Assembly (NCBI GenBank): GCA_043228905.1 | Contig: JBHGNT010000010.1 | Location: forward strand, 992,001-1,056,000 | Direction: 5' to 3' | Source of the DNA: Azolla caroliniana | Lineage: Eukaryota; Polypodiophyta | Length of the DNA stretch: 64,000 bases | In this document: piece by piece, positions 1 to 10,206 of the stretch | Layout: the number at the start of each line of letters is the position of its first letter | Position numbering within the stretch: the first letter of the stretch is position 1 | Program-made: the position numbers and the translations under genes | The notes under the pieces: model-generated | What the model saw: only the letters and a program-made list of their open reading frames with translations | Databases searched by the model: none | Told to the model about the DNA's origin: nothing

Positions 1-1654
1 CCCGTTCAAAAGCCCATCTCCCAACTTCCACATTTCCCCATTTTTCACATGCACCAAGTAGTGCAAGCCATATGTGAATATTACCATCAGAAGGAATCCT
101 CTTGATCACTTCCACTGCCTTTTCAAAGTGTGCGGCTCGACCATAAAGACCAGCCATACAAGCATGATGGTCCATACCTGGTGTGAGACCATATTTTTCT
201 GTCATCTCCATGTAATAAGCTTCACCCTTATCAACAAGGCCCGAGTGACTACATGCATTAAGTATACAAAGAAAAGTGGGTGCATCAGGAACAACGCCAG
301 CTTTTTGCATTTTTTCGAAACAATTTACCGCTTCTTCTCCATGTCCTTGTTGTGCATATCCTGCAATGAGTGCCGTCCAGCAAGCCACATCATGAACTAC
401 AAGCTCATCAAACACTTGTTGGGCTTTTCCTAACACTCCACATTTTGCATACATATCCACCAAAGCAGTAGCAATAACAACATTTTTCTCCAATAAGTTG
501 TGTTTCATAATCTCATCATGGATCTCCTTTCCTTTCTCAATATCCCCTATGCCAGCACAAGCCTTTAAGATACAACTAAATGTAATAGGATCTGGAGAGA
601 ACCCTTCCTTTTGCATTTTCTCATAACAATTTAGAGCTTCTTCCCCTTGCTCCTGTTGTGCATATCCAGTGATCAATGCATCCCAACATATCGCATCACG
701 AACACGAAGACAGTCAAAGACTTGTTGAGCCTTGCTTAATTCACCACATTTAGCATACATATCTACCAAAGCAGTGCCAAGGGCAACATCACCATCTTTA
801 ATTAATCCATCCATAACAATATCCTCATGAATTTGTTTCCCCTTATCGATGGCTCGTGCACCTGTACAAGCCTTCAAGACACATAAATAAGTTACAGAAT
901 CCGGTGAGACAGCATCCTTTCGCATTAGTTCATAGCAATTTAGTGCCTCTTCAGTAAGTTCATGTTGTGCATATCCAAAAATAAGTGCATTCCAAGAACC
1001 CACATTCCGTATTTGAAGCTCGTCGAAGACATCTTTTGCTCTTTTAAGTGCACCACATTTAGCATACATATCCACTAAAGCAGTACCAAGAATCACATTT
1101 TTTACGAACAATTTCTTCCTATCAATCTCATTGTGAATTTGTTTTCCTTTATCAAAAGCAACTATGGAAGCACAAGCCTTCAAGGCACAAGTATAGGTTA
1201 TCGAATCTGGAACAAAACCTTCTTTCTGCATTCTTTCAAAACAATTCAATGCTTGTAGCCCTTGCCCCTGTTGGGCATATCCAGAAATCAATGCATTCCA
1301 ACATACCAAGTCACGAACCCAAAGCTCATCGAATACTGATTGTGACATGGCCATAGCACCGCACTTGGCATACATGCTAATTAATGAGCTCCCAAGGTAA
1401 GGATTCTTTTGCAATAAATCCTTCTGAATAATGCTGTCATGGACTCTAGAGCCTTGATTTAAATCTTTGGTTTTAGCACAAGCTTTCAATATAGCAATGA
1501 AAGGAAGAGATTCAATGCGAGAATTCGACACAATGATGTTATGTTCCTTCTCTGAACCAGAAAACCCTGGCTTTGACTTACTACAATGAGTTGAGGGTTT
1601 TCTGAAGCTCTTCTTCCACAACAACAACGGAGGAACCTTCTCTGCTGAAGACAT
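1..1654 (-). CDS. PLS-class pentatricopeptide repeat protein, 5' part, truncated by window edge
   Basis: An uninterrupted minus-strand reading frame starts with ATG at 1654-1652 and is still open at position 1, so about 551 codons are visible. The protein begins MSSAEKVPPLLLWKK, then shows repeated PLS triplets of about 100 residues. Recurrent landmarks are MYAKCG, WNALI.GYAQ, MQKEG..PD and KACA....KGKQIH. Five MYAKCG-type S motifs are visible. Near the edge the repeats give way to the final L2/S2 and E-type region (ILNACSHSGLVDKG, then LLGACEKWGN). Family knowledge: PLS PPR proteins bind organelle RNA one nucleotide per repeat and usually guide C-to-U editing. Whether a DYW deaminase domain follows lies outside the window. 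The short N-terminus is basic and serine-rich, compatible with an organelle transit peptide, but that is inference. No intron is needed. The second PPR gene lies 2.7 kb away in the same orientation. Confidence 0.93.
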   Translation of the reverse strand, partial: MSSAEKVPPLLLWKKSFRKPSTHCSKSKPGFSGSEKEHNIIVSNSRIESLPFIAILKACAKTKDLNQGSRVHDSIIQKDLLQKNPYLGSSLISMYAKCGAMAMSQSVFDELWVRDLVCWNALISGYAQQGQGLQALNCFERMQKEGFVPDSITYTCALKACASIVAFDKGKQIHNEIDRKKLFVKNVILGTALVDMYAKCGALKRAKDVFDELQIRNVGSWNALIFGYAQHELTEEALNCYELMRKDAVSPDSVTYLCVLKACTGARAIDKGKQIHEDIVMDGLIKDGDVALGTALVDMYAKCGELSKAQQVFDCLRVRDAICWDALITGYAQQEQGEEALNCYEKMQKEGFSPDPITFSCILKACAGIGDIEKGKEIHDEIMKHNLLEKNVVIATALVDMYAKCGVLGKAQQVFDELVVHDVACWTALIAGYAQQGHGEEAVNCFEKMQKAGVVPDAPTFLCILNACSHSGLVDKGEAYYMEMTEKYGLTPGMDHHACMAGLYGRAAHFEKAVEVIKRIPSDGNIHIWLALLGACEKWGNVEVGRWAFER

Positions 1655-1814
1655 CTCTCACACAGAAATAGATGAACACACAGACAGGGGGGGCTTTGTT
1701 AAAAATTGTACGCAAATTATGTAATGCCTCTGTTTCTAAGATTCTACATGAAGAGATGAAATGTTCTGAAACATTTACATATGTATATAGCTTAGTATAT
1801 ATGGGAAATTATGT

Positions 1815-1945
1815 AATTAGTTTACTCGAGTGGTAAGTTGTTTTACTATTAGCATAATGTCTAGGGTTCGAAACCGAATTTACTTACCTCTCTATTACCC
1901 CATACATATCCTCTTAATTTTCTCATCTCTCTCTCTCTACTATGC
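1815..1945 (+). mobile_element. Possible tRNA-derived SINE-like fragment
   Basis: Position 1865-1875 reads GGTTCGAAACC, a perfect match to the RNA polymerase III B-box consensus. About 40 nt upstream, at 1824-1837, is an A-box-like stretch (actcgagtggtaag). This spacing is that of tRNA-derived SINE heads. A CT-rich tail follows near 1926-1940. No target-site duplication was found. A chance match is possible. Confidence 0.3.
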
Positions 1946-2499
1946 ATTTTAAAAACAGCATAATGGTTATGGATAGCTTAGAGCAACGCCAAATGCTTTG
2001 AGAAAATGTTTCACAACGATTCCATCCGCCAAATTTTATCCCTATGGACGATAATCAAATTTGTCAATCGGTCAAAAACAATAAAATTTGGAAACAAGCT
2101 TGGTTTTTCATGTCAAAATTTGCTTCTCCTTGTTCTATCATTTTCTCCCATCTACATAGATGAGAAGAGTGCTTTGCGGTAATTGCTGGTCCCATGGGGG
2201 TCAATGATGTTGCTTATCGTCATCACCTCTCTCTTTGCAAAAGTAACATTAAAGTTCCTTTAAATTTAATTCCAGTTTATGATCATGCTCCACGTCTTAT
2301 GTGAGAGAATCTATGGATCTAACCTTAAAACTCTGTAATAATATATATGTATATATACATTCTGACAAAATATTCATTTTCCACTATTGGGCCACTGCCC
2401 TTTATATAACAGCTTTCAAATAACATGAGTCAAAAAAATTTATAAAATTAATCTCGACAAATAACACGTTTTCCTACATGACAAAATAAGAGATAGTTT

Positions 2500-3560
2500 G
2501 TATTCCAGATTAGAGACGACAATTTTGAAATCTGCAATTCGTAATCTTATTAAATTCTTCTTTGACAAACTTTACATTGAGAATAATACATTCTTTTATA
2601 AAACCCATAAATTTAAAACATTTATGCCACAACCCCTCGATTTGCATTTGCATTTGCGCAATCCTACAACAACAAGCTTTCCAGATCCTTTTAAAACTTT
2701 GTTTTCTTCTAATTCTTTCATGTGAAGTTGATAATGGAGTTGGACACTTCCATTGGGGATCTGAAAATGAAGCTGGAACCTTGAAACAAGTCTCTCATCA
2801 TAATGTCCATTTTTTTGAGAAACTTCATTAGTCAACATGATATATTCAGTGCAATCTTGCTTCAGTTCTTCCTTATTTTCAAATGAGATTGGCCTTACCT
2901 CCATGGATTCTCGCTCTTGCACTTCTCAAACCAAGTCCTGCATGTTTTCACTGGAAAACAATCTATTTTTTTGGATTCAATGAGCAGATTTTTAAGCTGA
3001 CTGTTCTCCTCTTCTAGCTTGTTTATTTGTGTCAAATAGGAAAACCTTTAATGACAGTGAGCTTTGACACAATGGGCTCCATCCCATGAACTCTGGCTTT
3101 GGATCTTTAATGATTTGTTGGCATAGTGAGAGCACAAACATACACCTTAGACATAGCATAGCTGTTAAGAAATGTTGCAAAGTGAGTTCATCACACTGGC
3201 TGTCCTGCATTAAGCCCATCTTTGCTAACCACTGTAGGAATATTCCCTGCCTGTCTGGAATTTCGGGATTCTGAACTGCAGTGTAATCAAGTTCCTGCAC
3301 ACTGTAAAGGCAGCTGAATTAGAACATTTTCAAGAAATGAGAAAACAATTTACAGCACAACGGCAAGCAACTGAGCAGGTACTATTGAATATCACAACTC
3401 ATTATTCTACACTGAGATATGCAAAATGGGTGATGAAATGCCATCTCAATGATAATTTCTTTATTGTATAATATTGATCTTGTCAGATTTCTGAAGCCAA
3501 GGAAACATCAAGTATACTGGAACAAGAAAAAGCATGCTTATAAATGTTTTGCGTGCTCAG
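2500..3560. other. Intergenic stretch with unrecognised coding-like remnants
   Basis: Short coiled-coil-like peptides appear on both strands. On minus, around 2960-3020, an EEENSQLKNLL-like stretch is followed (2920-2600) by KEELKQDCTEYIMLTNEVSQ. On plus, around 3310-3380, a Q/E/R-rich stretch ends in a plausible splice donor, and about 100 bp later (3487-3540) ISEAKETSSILEQEK follows an acceptor-like ttgtcag. These could be scrambled exons of a coiled-coil protein gene. I do not recognise the family, and no intact frame joins them. Confidence 0.2.
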
Positions 3561-3659
3561 ATCTAAAAGTAAATGCTAGTATCTTACCTGTATCCCAGTG
3601 ATTGCATCCCCATGATTTGGAGGTGTATATAGCTGAATAACTTCATTAAATGTTGAGCT

Positions 3660-4312
3660 CGATCATGCTTATTATGGAATCTTCATGTTTTCAATTTTGG
3701 GCACCGTGTAGGACTCCACCATGCGTAGTAGATGCATCAGAATCAGTTTAGGTTCCTTGCATGGTAATTGAATCAGAATTAGTTTAGATTCCTTGCATGG
3801 TATTTGAATCAGAACTGCTTTTGTTGTTTCCTGAGATTGAGACTATCACTTCTAATTATTTCTGTCAAGCATGAGTCCTTGGTTGAATCTGCCTTAAAAA
3901 ACAGAAATATTTCGACATCATTTGAATGCAGATGGTAACATCAATTTTCCCATGGATGTTCCATGGATACCACTAAATGCATGTACAGAATCCATTGCAT
4001 CTAAATGTTCAATCATTAGGTTTGTAACTGCTTATGCAATCCTCAACTTTTCAATATTGGGCACCACGTAGGACTCCACTATGCATAGCAGATGCATCAG
4101 CTTTAGATTCCTTGCATGGTAGTTGCATTGAATCAATTTTGTTGTTTCTTGAAGTTGAAACTGCCCCTTATACATTTTTTCTGTTGATCATATGTCTGCC
4201 CTCAAAAATAGAAATGGTTCTACATCATTCCAGTGGACATGACGACATCAATATTTCGATGGATACTGAATGAGTATGTACAGAAACCATTGTGTAAATA
4301 TTCAATCATTAG
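3660..4312. repeat. Degenerate direct duplication, unit about 360 bp then about 290 bp
   Basis: Copy 1 (about 3660-4019) and copy 2 (about 4020-4312) share ordered landmarks at a 360-bp offset. These are a gggcacc.tgtaggactcca block (3699 and 4059), gatgcatcag, ttccttgcatggta, and an ending of ttcaatcattagg. Copy 1 has an extra internal duplication of its ttccttgcatgg block. The copies are diverged by many substitutions, so the duplication is old. It lies just downstream of the second PPR gene. Confidence 0.7.
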
Positions 4313-4390
4313 GCTGCAGATTAGAGGTCATTTACTGTAATAATGTTAAAGGCCATTGCGGAATGCATGCCATTAACACCTTGCTACCTC

Positions 4391-7300
4391 CTATATGCTA
4401 GCATTGGCATAGATATTTGACATACAAACATAAGCTGAAGAATCACTTAGGTTCCACTCTATTAAATGTTCAAAAACCTCCCTTGCAAGCTCCAAATTGC
4501 CCCATTTTTTACAAGCACTCAATACTGTATGCCATATTATAAGACTAGGGTTATCAGAATTTTTCTTGACGATTGCCATTGCTTTATCTAGCTGACCAGC
4601 ACGAGAAAATAGATCAATCACACATATATTGTGCTCTAGAGCAGGAACAAGGCCATGTTCATTATTCATGGCCTCATAGTAAGCCTGCCCCTCCTGCAAT
4701 AGACCTGCATGGTTGCATGCATTTAAGACATTGAGGAAAGTAATTAGATTAGGTTCTACCCCTTGTTGTATCATGTTACGAAAGATTAAGAAGACAGTTT
4801 CGCACTGTCCAAGCTGGGCATATCCTCCAATCAGTGCATTCCATGAAAAAATATCTTTAACAGTGAGCCTATTGAACACCTCTTCTGCCTTCATAAGCAA
4901 TCCATATTTTGCATACATATCAACCAAGCTGCTGCCAACAAGAACATCCTTGTCAAACCCCAATCTGGCAATTTCTTTGTGTAAATATTTGCCCTTATAA
5001 CTGGCACCTAAGCTGCCACAGGCTTTTAAAGCAAAAATAAATGTAATAACATTCGGACTGACATTCTCAACCCGCATTGTTTCATAGCATTTTAGGGCCT
5101 CCTCATAAAGTCCATTTTCTACAAATCCTGTAATTAATGTAGTCCATGAAACAACATCTCGAATTGAAAGTCTATGAAAAACTTCTTTTGCTTTCTCCAA
5201 TGCACCACATTTGATGAACACACCAACCAATGCATTACCAATTCTGTGGTCGCTTTCTAACCATCCCACTCTACAAATCTCAGTGTACAACTCTTCTACT
5301 TTGCTTGTAGCTACTAAAATACCATAAGCTTTCAGAATGCAAATAAAAGTCACAGCATTTGGAGAGATGCCCCTGGCTTGCATCTCTTCAAAACATCGGA
5401 TTGCTTCCTCAGCATATCCCCAATTAGCATATCCTGAAATAAGCGCAGTCCATGAGAATACATCTTGCACACAAACCTTGTCGTGTACATCCTGTGCTTC
5501 CATGAGATAACCACATTTTGCATACATGTCAACTAAAGCATTGTTAACGCCAATGTCTCCTAGAAATCCCATGGATGTTACTTTACTGTGCATTTCTATA
5601 CCTTTGGATATTGCTTCTATGTCAGCACAAGCTTTCAAGCTACAAACAAATGTCCCCGAATTTGGTGAGATGCCCTCATGTTGCATCTTCTCATAATAAA
5701 CCAGTGCTTGCTTTGCATGTCCAGATTCACAATATCCATCGATTATTGCAGTCCATGAAATGACATTACGAACAGAAAATGTGTCAAATACTTCTTTTGC
5801 ACGAGAGAGTAAGCCACACTTGGCATAAATATCGATTAATGCATTACCAACAAGCTCTCTCTCGAGCAATAATTCTTTTGCCAATGCTGCGTGCATTTCT
5901 ATTCCATTAGAGATTAACTCTATATTACACGAGGCTTTTAACCTGGCAATATATGTAGTTGTGTTCGGACAAATTCCCTCTGCTTGCATTTGTTTGAAAC
6001 AATCTGATGCTTCTTTGTTACATCCTTCTTCCTGATAAGCCATGATAAGTGTGTTCCACGATATTGCATCACGGTCTTGAAGCTTATTAAACATTTCTCG
6101 AGCTTCAGAAAGAAAACCACATTTAGCATACATATCAACCAAGGTATTTCCAACACGCAGATCTCTTTCCAAACCTGTTCTAACAATCTCAGAATGAATT
6201 TCTCGGCCTTTCTCGGCATCACCTATGCTACTCCAAGCTTTCAAAATGCAAACAAATGTAGCACAGTTGGGAGAAAAGCCTTCTGATTTCATGTTGTAGA
6301 AATACGTTAATGCTTCCTCATAATAGCCATGTTTCACATATCCTACCATAAGGGAAGTCCATAAAACAATATCTCTTTTGGGAAGCTTATCAAATATCTC
6401 TTTTGATGTTGAAATGGATCCACATTTCTCATAGAGATCTAGCAAACAGCTGGCAACAGAAAGATCCATCTCCAGTCCATGATTTACAACCGCAGCATGT
6501 ATTTCTTGACCCTTCACCATATCTCCTATGCTACCACAAGCTTTCAAGGTACACGCAAAGCTGGAAGCATTCGGAGACACACCTTCAAGCTGCATCTGTG
6601 CAAGATAATCTAATGCTTTCTGAGAAGGTCCATAGTCAGCATAACCTGAAATAAGTGCAGTCCATGTGACCACATCTCTGACCTTAAGGTTATCAAATAC
6701 TTCTTGTGCTTTTGCAATTGAGCCACATTTCATATACATATCCACCAAAGTGCTTCCAATGAAAGGGTCACTTTGTAAGAAAACCTTCTTGGAGATTTGA
6801 TGGTGAATTTCAATTCCTCGTTTTATGTCTTCTACCTTAGTGCATGCTTTGAGCAATGCAACAAATGTGTATGCATTAGGGCAAACCGACGCATCCTCTT
6901 GCATCCTCTCATACACCATAAAAGCAGAACGAATGTCACCACCACTGATATATCCAGTGATAAGAGTGTTCCACAGGCATTCATCTCTATATAACAATCT
7001 ATCAAAAACACATCGAGCATTGTTAATGTCTCCAATTTCAACCAAAATAATGATGAGTTCGTTTGCCACAACCGGATGTATATTGAGACCATTTCGGCAC
7101 AATAATGCATGTAATTGGTGAGCAAAACCATGGCTTTTCAATCTTTTGCATGCTTGAAAGACGTGCAGAAGTTCTAGAGTTTGAGGAAAGAGAAGATAAT
7201 CTTCCGTTCCAAGTGTTTCCTGAATCATTTTGATATGATCCATGTCACGATGATTCATGTCTTTGTGAGTTAGACGCAAAGGAACTTTCATATCTTGATG

Positions 7301-7492
7301 ATTCATGTCATTTTGAAGCATAAGTGCAGAATCTTTCACGAAACATAGATCCTCTCTGATCGAACGAGAATCGAAAGGTGGTGATCTATGAAAGAGGGGA
7401 GGAGGAGGAGGAGGAAGAATAACACTTACTTCGACGCCTTGTGGATGGTGCCATTGCGAACACCATGTTTTCTCTGGCGATGAGGCCATCAT
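4391..7492 (-). CDS. Long PLS-class pentatricopeptide repeat protein (1033 aa), no DYW domain
   Basis: A single intronless minus-strand frame of 1033 codons. The N-terminus (about 110 residues) has a poly-proline run and H/D/M-rich repeats. From about residue 110 onwards there are roughly nine PLS triplets of about 101 residues. S motifs read MYMKCG, LYEKCG, MYAKCG, IYAKCG, MYAKCG, VFIKCG, MYAKYG and LFSRAG, preceded by a degenerate first copy. L motifs read VVTWTALISGY or similar. The C-terminus has an L2/S2 pair (NACNHAGLLQEG, then LSACKKWGNLELAREVF) and the start of an E motif, AYVCMSNIYANASI, then a TAG stop. Family knowledge: these proteins are organelle RNA-binding specificity factors. 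With no DYW domain this one would need a partner deaminase or act in another RNA step. The stop falls where related proteins usually have Gln (CAG), so it may be slightly truncated. The first of two adjacent Met codons is used as the start. Confidence 0.95.
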   Translation of the reverse strand: MMASSPEKTWCSQWHHPQGVEVSVILPPPPPPLFHRSPPFDSRSIREDLCFVKDSALMLQNDMNHQDMKVPLRLTHKDMNHRDMDHIKMIQETLGTEDYLLFPQTLELLHVFQACKRLKSHGFAHQLHALLCRNGLNIHPVVANELIIILVEIGDINNARCVFDRLLYRDECLWNTLITGYISGGDIRSAFMVYERMQEDASVCPNAYTFVALLKACTKVEDIKRGIEIHHQISKKVFLQSDPFIGSTLVDMYMKCGSIAKAQEVFDNLKVRDVVTWTALISGYADYGPSQKALDYLAQMQLEGVSPNASSFACTLKACGSIGDMVKGQEIHAAVVNHGLEMDLSVASCLLDLYEKCGSISTSKEIFDKLPKRDIVLWTSLMVGYVKHGYYEEALTYFYNMKSEGFSPNCATFVCILKAWSSIGDAEKGREIHSEIVRTGLERDLRVGNTLVDMYAKCGFLSEAREMFNKLQDRDAISWNTLIMAYQEEGCNKEASDCFKQMQAEGICPNTTTYIARLKASCNIELISNGIEMHAALAKELLLERELVGNALIDIYAKCGLLSRAKEVFDTFSVRNVISWTAIIDGYCESGHAKQALVYYEKMQHEGISPNSGTFVCSLKACADIEAISKGIEMHSKVTSMGFLGDIGVNNALVDMYAKCGYLMEAQDVHDKVCVQDVFSWTALISGYANWGYAEEAIRCFEEMQARGISPNAVTFICILKAYGILVATSKVEELYTEICRVGWLESDHRIGNALVGVFIKCGALEKAKEVFHRLSIRDVVSWTTLITGFVENGLYEEALKCYETMRVENVSPNVITFIFALKACGSLGASYKGKYLHKEIARLGFDKDVLVGSSLVDMYAKYGLLMKAEEVFNRLTVKDIFSWNALIGGYAQLGQCETVFLIFRNMIQQGVEPNLITFLNVLNACNHAGLLQEGQAYYEAMNNEHGLVPALEHNICVIDLFSRAGQLDKAMAIVKKNSDNPSLIIWHTVLSACKKWGNLELAREVFEHLIEWNLSDSSAYVCMSNIYANASI

Positions 7493-7511
7493 CTGAATGC
7501 AGCCTATCAGT

Positions 7512-7550
7512 CCTAAACCCTAACCATAACCATAACCCTAACCCTAATCA
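7512..7550 (-). promoter_or_regulatory. Telomere-box (telo-box) cluster upstream of the PPR start codon
   Basis: Within 60 bp of the PPR start codon lies AAACCCTAA at 7515-7523, followed by further ccctaa/accctaa units to 7550. Telo-boxes are known plant promoter or 5'-UTR elements of housekeeping and organelle-biogenesis genes. Functional use here is inference. A degenerate interstitial telomere tract is the alternative. Confidence 0.5.
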
Positions 7551-7800
7551 GCAACTAAAAGGATGAAGGGAATTATAGCTCAAACGATCCACTTGATGCA
7601 AAAGCCTGCCATGGAAATGAATGGCCTTTCCATAACTTGGATTTGACCAATGATTCATCATCGAACGGACCCCAACCCTACCCTAAACAGAAACCAGAAG
7701 GATGAAGAGAATTACAGCTCAAACGATCCACATGATGCAAAAGCTTGCCATGGAAGGAATGAGCTCTCCATAACTAGGCATTGTCCAACGATTCATCATC
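7541..7800. repeat. Tandem duplication of about 130 bp in the PPR upstream region
   Basis: Two copies (about 7541-7670 and 7675-7800) share a start of telomere-like accctaa, then gaaggatgaag, agctcaaacgatccac, tgatgcaaaag, tgccatggaa, tccataact and attcatcatc in the same order. The block carries a telo-box-like unit in each copy. Confidence 0.75.
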
Positions 7801-7810
7801 CACACACATG

Positions 7811-8085
7811 GATTATCCGGTCATTGACCAGAATATTGCGGTCCTCAACCAGAATGCATTTTTCAGTCATTGACCAGAATCTCGCAGTCCTCGATGGGAA
7901 TGCATTTTCCGGTCATTGACCAGAATATCGTGGTCCTCATCGGAATGAATTTTCCGGTCATCGACCCGAATATCGCAGTTTTCATAGGAATGCATTTTCC
8001 AATCATTGACCCGACTATCACAGTCCTCATCAAAAAGCATTTTTTGGTCATTGACCAGAACATCGCGAACCTCAATCGGAAAAAG
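7811..8085. repeat. Minisatellite, six copies of a 45-46 bp unit
   Basis: The core ggtcattgaccagaat recurs at offsets of 46, 46, 45, 45 and 45 bp (first near 7819, last near 8046), each followed by a variant of atcgcagtcctcatcggaatgcatttt. Copies differ at several sites. The last three intervals are multiples of three, so that part can be read as a 15-residue peptide repeat of MHFPVIDQNIAVLIG type on plus. I do not call it a gene because there is no coding context. Confidence 0.85.
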
Positions 8086-8911
8086 TCGACTCTGACTAGA
8101 CTCAGTTTTGGCCTCCAACCTTTAAAATGTCGATACCTCGTTTCATACACGATGACTAGAGATCCTTTCTCGGAGGACCATTCATTTAATAGTCGTTCGT
8201 AGGTAGCCCATAGTCGTCCTCACCTTGAACTTTCATAATGTGCACTTAGGCCCTGTCAAGCTTCCCCTCCAGAAAGACATGTGGCACTTGATTTCAATGT
8301 TGGTGGTTCCACCCAAGTCACTTCTAGTAGTTGATGTACATTTCTTCACTTCTTGTCTAGGCAATGAAACCATCTGAATGGGACTTCTTTTGTTGATCCT
8401 CGCAAGGGAATCTTTGCAGGTTTAGTTTTTCTCCTTACCTATCTATTGTGGTTGCATCGGGTTGTGGAAAGACCTCACATTGATGGAGTGTGTAAAGGAG
8501 CATGGTGTCTTAACATAGAGAATTATCAGGTGTTTAGTTTGAAATCAACTCCCGCTAAGTTTATCCACATGCTACTCTATAATTCATAGTTGGATATTGG
8601 ACATGTGTTCAATAACACCTCAAACAACACACGCTTCAATACTATCTCTATTTGGCAACATCCCATGTGTAGGTGATTCCTCCACCTAACATTGGTGCTA
8701 GCATGATCTCCATGAGTAATTGATATCGTGGGCAACCCATAAGACAATGTTTTAGCAAATCTCATTAGTGTATCACAATAGTCGTTTCTTGTACCTAGGT
8801 TAAGCATGAGTGCATAGGTTTAATCATATGTTGATGTTATGTTTTATTGATGGTCATGCCTACTTAACCTACAACAATAGTATATCTAATTGGTTCTTGT
8901 TTGATGGATCA
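8086..8911. other. Intergenic, nothing recognised
   Basis: AT-rich sequence with only short open frames on either strand and no family motif, RNA gene or repeat structure that I can recognise. Confidence 0.6.
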
Positions 8912-8929
8912 AAGTAGGTTACCACCCTT

Positions 8930-10189
8930 TTTTTTTCGTTTTTTCTTTTTCAAACTACACCATAGTTTCCATTACCAATCCAAAAAGCATATACAAGACA
9001 TATAATGATACAATGTAGTGGCGGGTAAGATATCCCCCATTATGTCATAATTAACACCAACGTCCACCTATGGAGGAAACAACCATTGGAGGGTACATAT
9101 TGCCAATCCATTTTGTCATTTCTCTCCACAAAAACTAACAAATCCTTTCATTTGCCTTTAAAGGATTGTTGTTTCATAAAAATCATATCTTCATTACCTA
9201 TGAAGGAGTCATATTGACCTTTTAAAATTGAGATAAGCATCAACCAAATTTCCTTCACACAATGAACAAGATTTTGTGTTATTTGCTGAAACACATTTTT
9301 GCATTGATCTATCCAAATATTCCATAGAACCACCGATGATATCGTAGCCCATATTGTGGCATCCACATTCAACCGATTTGAGCTTGAGTATGGTATGTCC
9401 TTAACTTGCCTTCCCCTAGTTTGAAGGGTAAATAATATCTTTTCCCTTTCATAATTATGCTTAGGTCCATATGCAACATCAATGAGGCGCAACATACGTT
9501 TCCAAACAGAACATGTGGCTATATAGTTCCATCAGACATGTTGCATTGATCCACAAAAAGAGCAAGTTTTGGTTCCCTCTTCCCTATGCATCCATTCCAA
9601 GACTGGAAGTGCATAGTGGACACATAACCATCTAAATGATGATTTTGCGAGGAATCTGTAGAGCCCACAACCATTTCCAAAATGCCAATATTGAATGCAT
9701 AGGACTATTATTATTTAACCATACCTTAGCTGCAACCGGCATATCTGGATTCCTCCTTCGTTGGAATTCCCTACCTAATTTTACCAAGTAGTCAAAGAAA
9801 GAAACCATCTTACCATTAGCATCTCTCCACCACCATTCCACCGGATCCCACTCTAACTCCAATAAGGGCTTACAATCACAAACCCAAATATCCCAGAAAG
9901 GGTTTACTTTTTCAGGATGGGGATCAATAATACATACTTTCCCTGTTTTTGCAACCACCCTAATAGGATTCCACTCCACTAATTTGAGAAGGTCATCCTC
10001 CATAGAGACCCATTGCAATTTTCCCTCCAAAACTATTATATATGCTAAGAAGGATTCATTAGATATATAAGCTCTTGCTCCAATCAAGACATTAAAAGAA
10101 GAGAATACCCCGTACCATGCATGGTTTGAATTAAACGAAGAAGGCAAAATCCTATTAGAAACATTACTTATCGCTTGGAGCATTAAAAG
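8930..10189 (-). mobile_element. 5'-truncated LINE (non-LTR retrotransposon) with 18-bp target-site duplication
   Basis: The segment is flanked by a perfect 18-bp direct repeat, aagtaggttaccaccctt, at 8912-8929 and 10190-10207. A T-rich run at 8928-8956 is the poly(A) tail read on minus. The minus strand holds the 3' end of a LINE ORF2. Upstream is FFDYLVKLGREF, then WKWLWALQIPRKII, then HYALPVLEWMHREEGTKTCSFCG (the zinc-binding region downstream of reverse transcriptase, zf-RVT). Last comes a C-terminal tail (SSVVLWNIWIDQCKNVFQQ). The frame is broken at 9632, where a stop follows the RKII stretch, and again near 9510. No RT catalytic region remains, so it is a dead-on-arrival copy of 1260 bp. 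Confidence 0.9.
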
Positions 10190-10206
10190 AAGTAGGTTAC
10201 CACCCT

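Noticed and set aside
2498-2922. Short overlapping open frames on both strands near 2.6-2.9 kb as genes
   Set aside because: They overlap each other, match no family I know and lack start or splice context; kept only as a low-confidence remnant note.
7512-7550. True telomere or chromosome end
   Set aside because: Only a few degenerate units, with genes on both sides; a telo-box or a short interstitial tract fits better.
7863-8202. Repeat peptides at 7.86-8.2 kb as a real protein gene
   Set aside because: Open frames follow from the 45-bp period of the minisatellite; no start context or partner domain.
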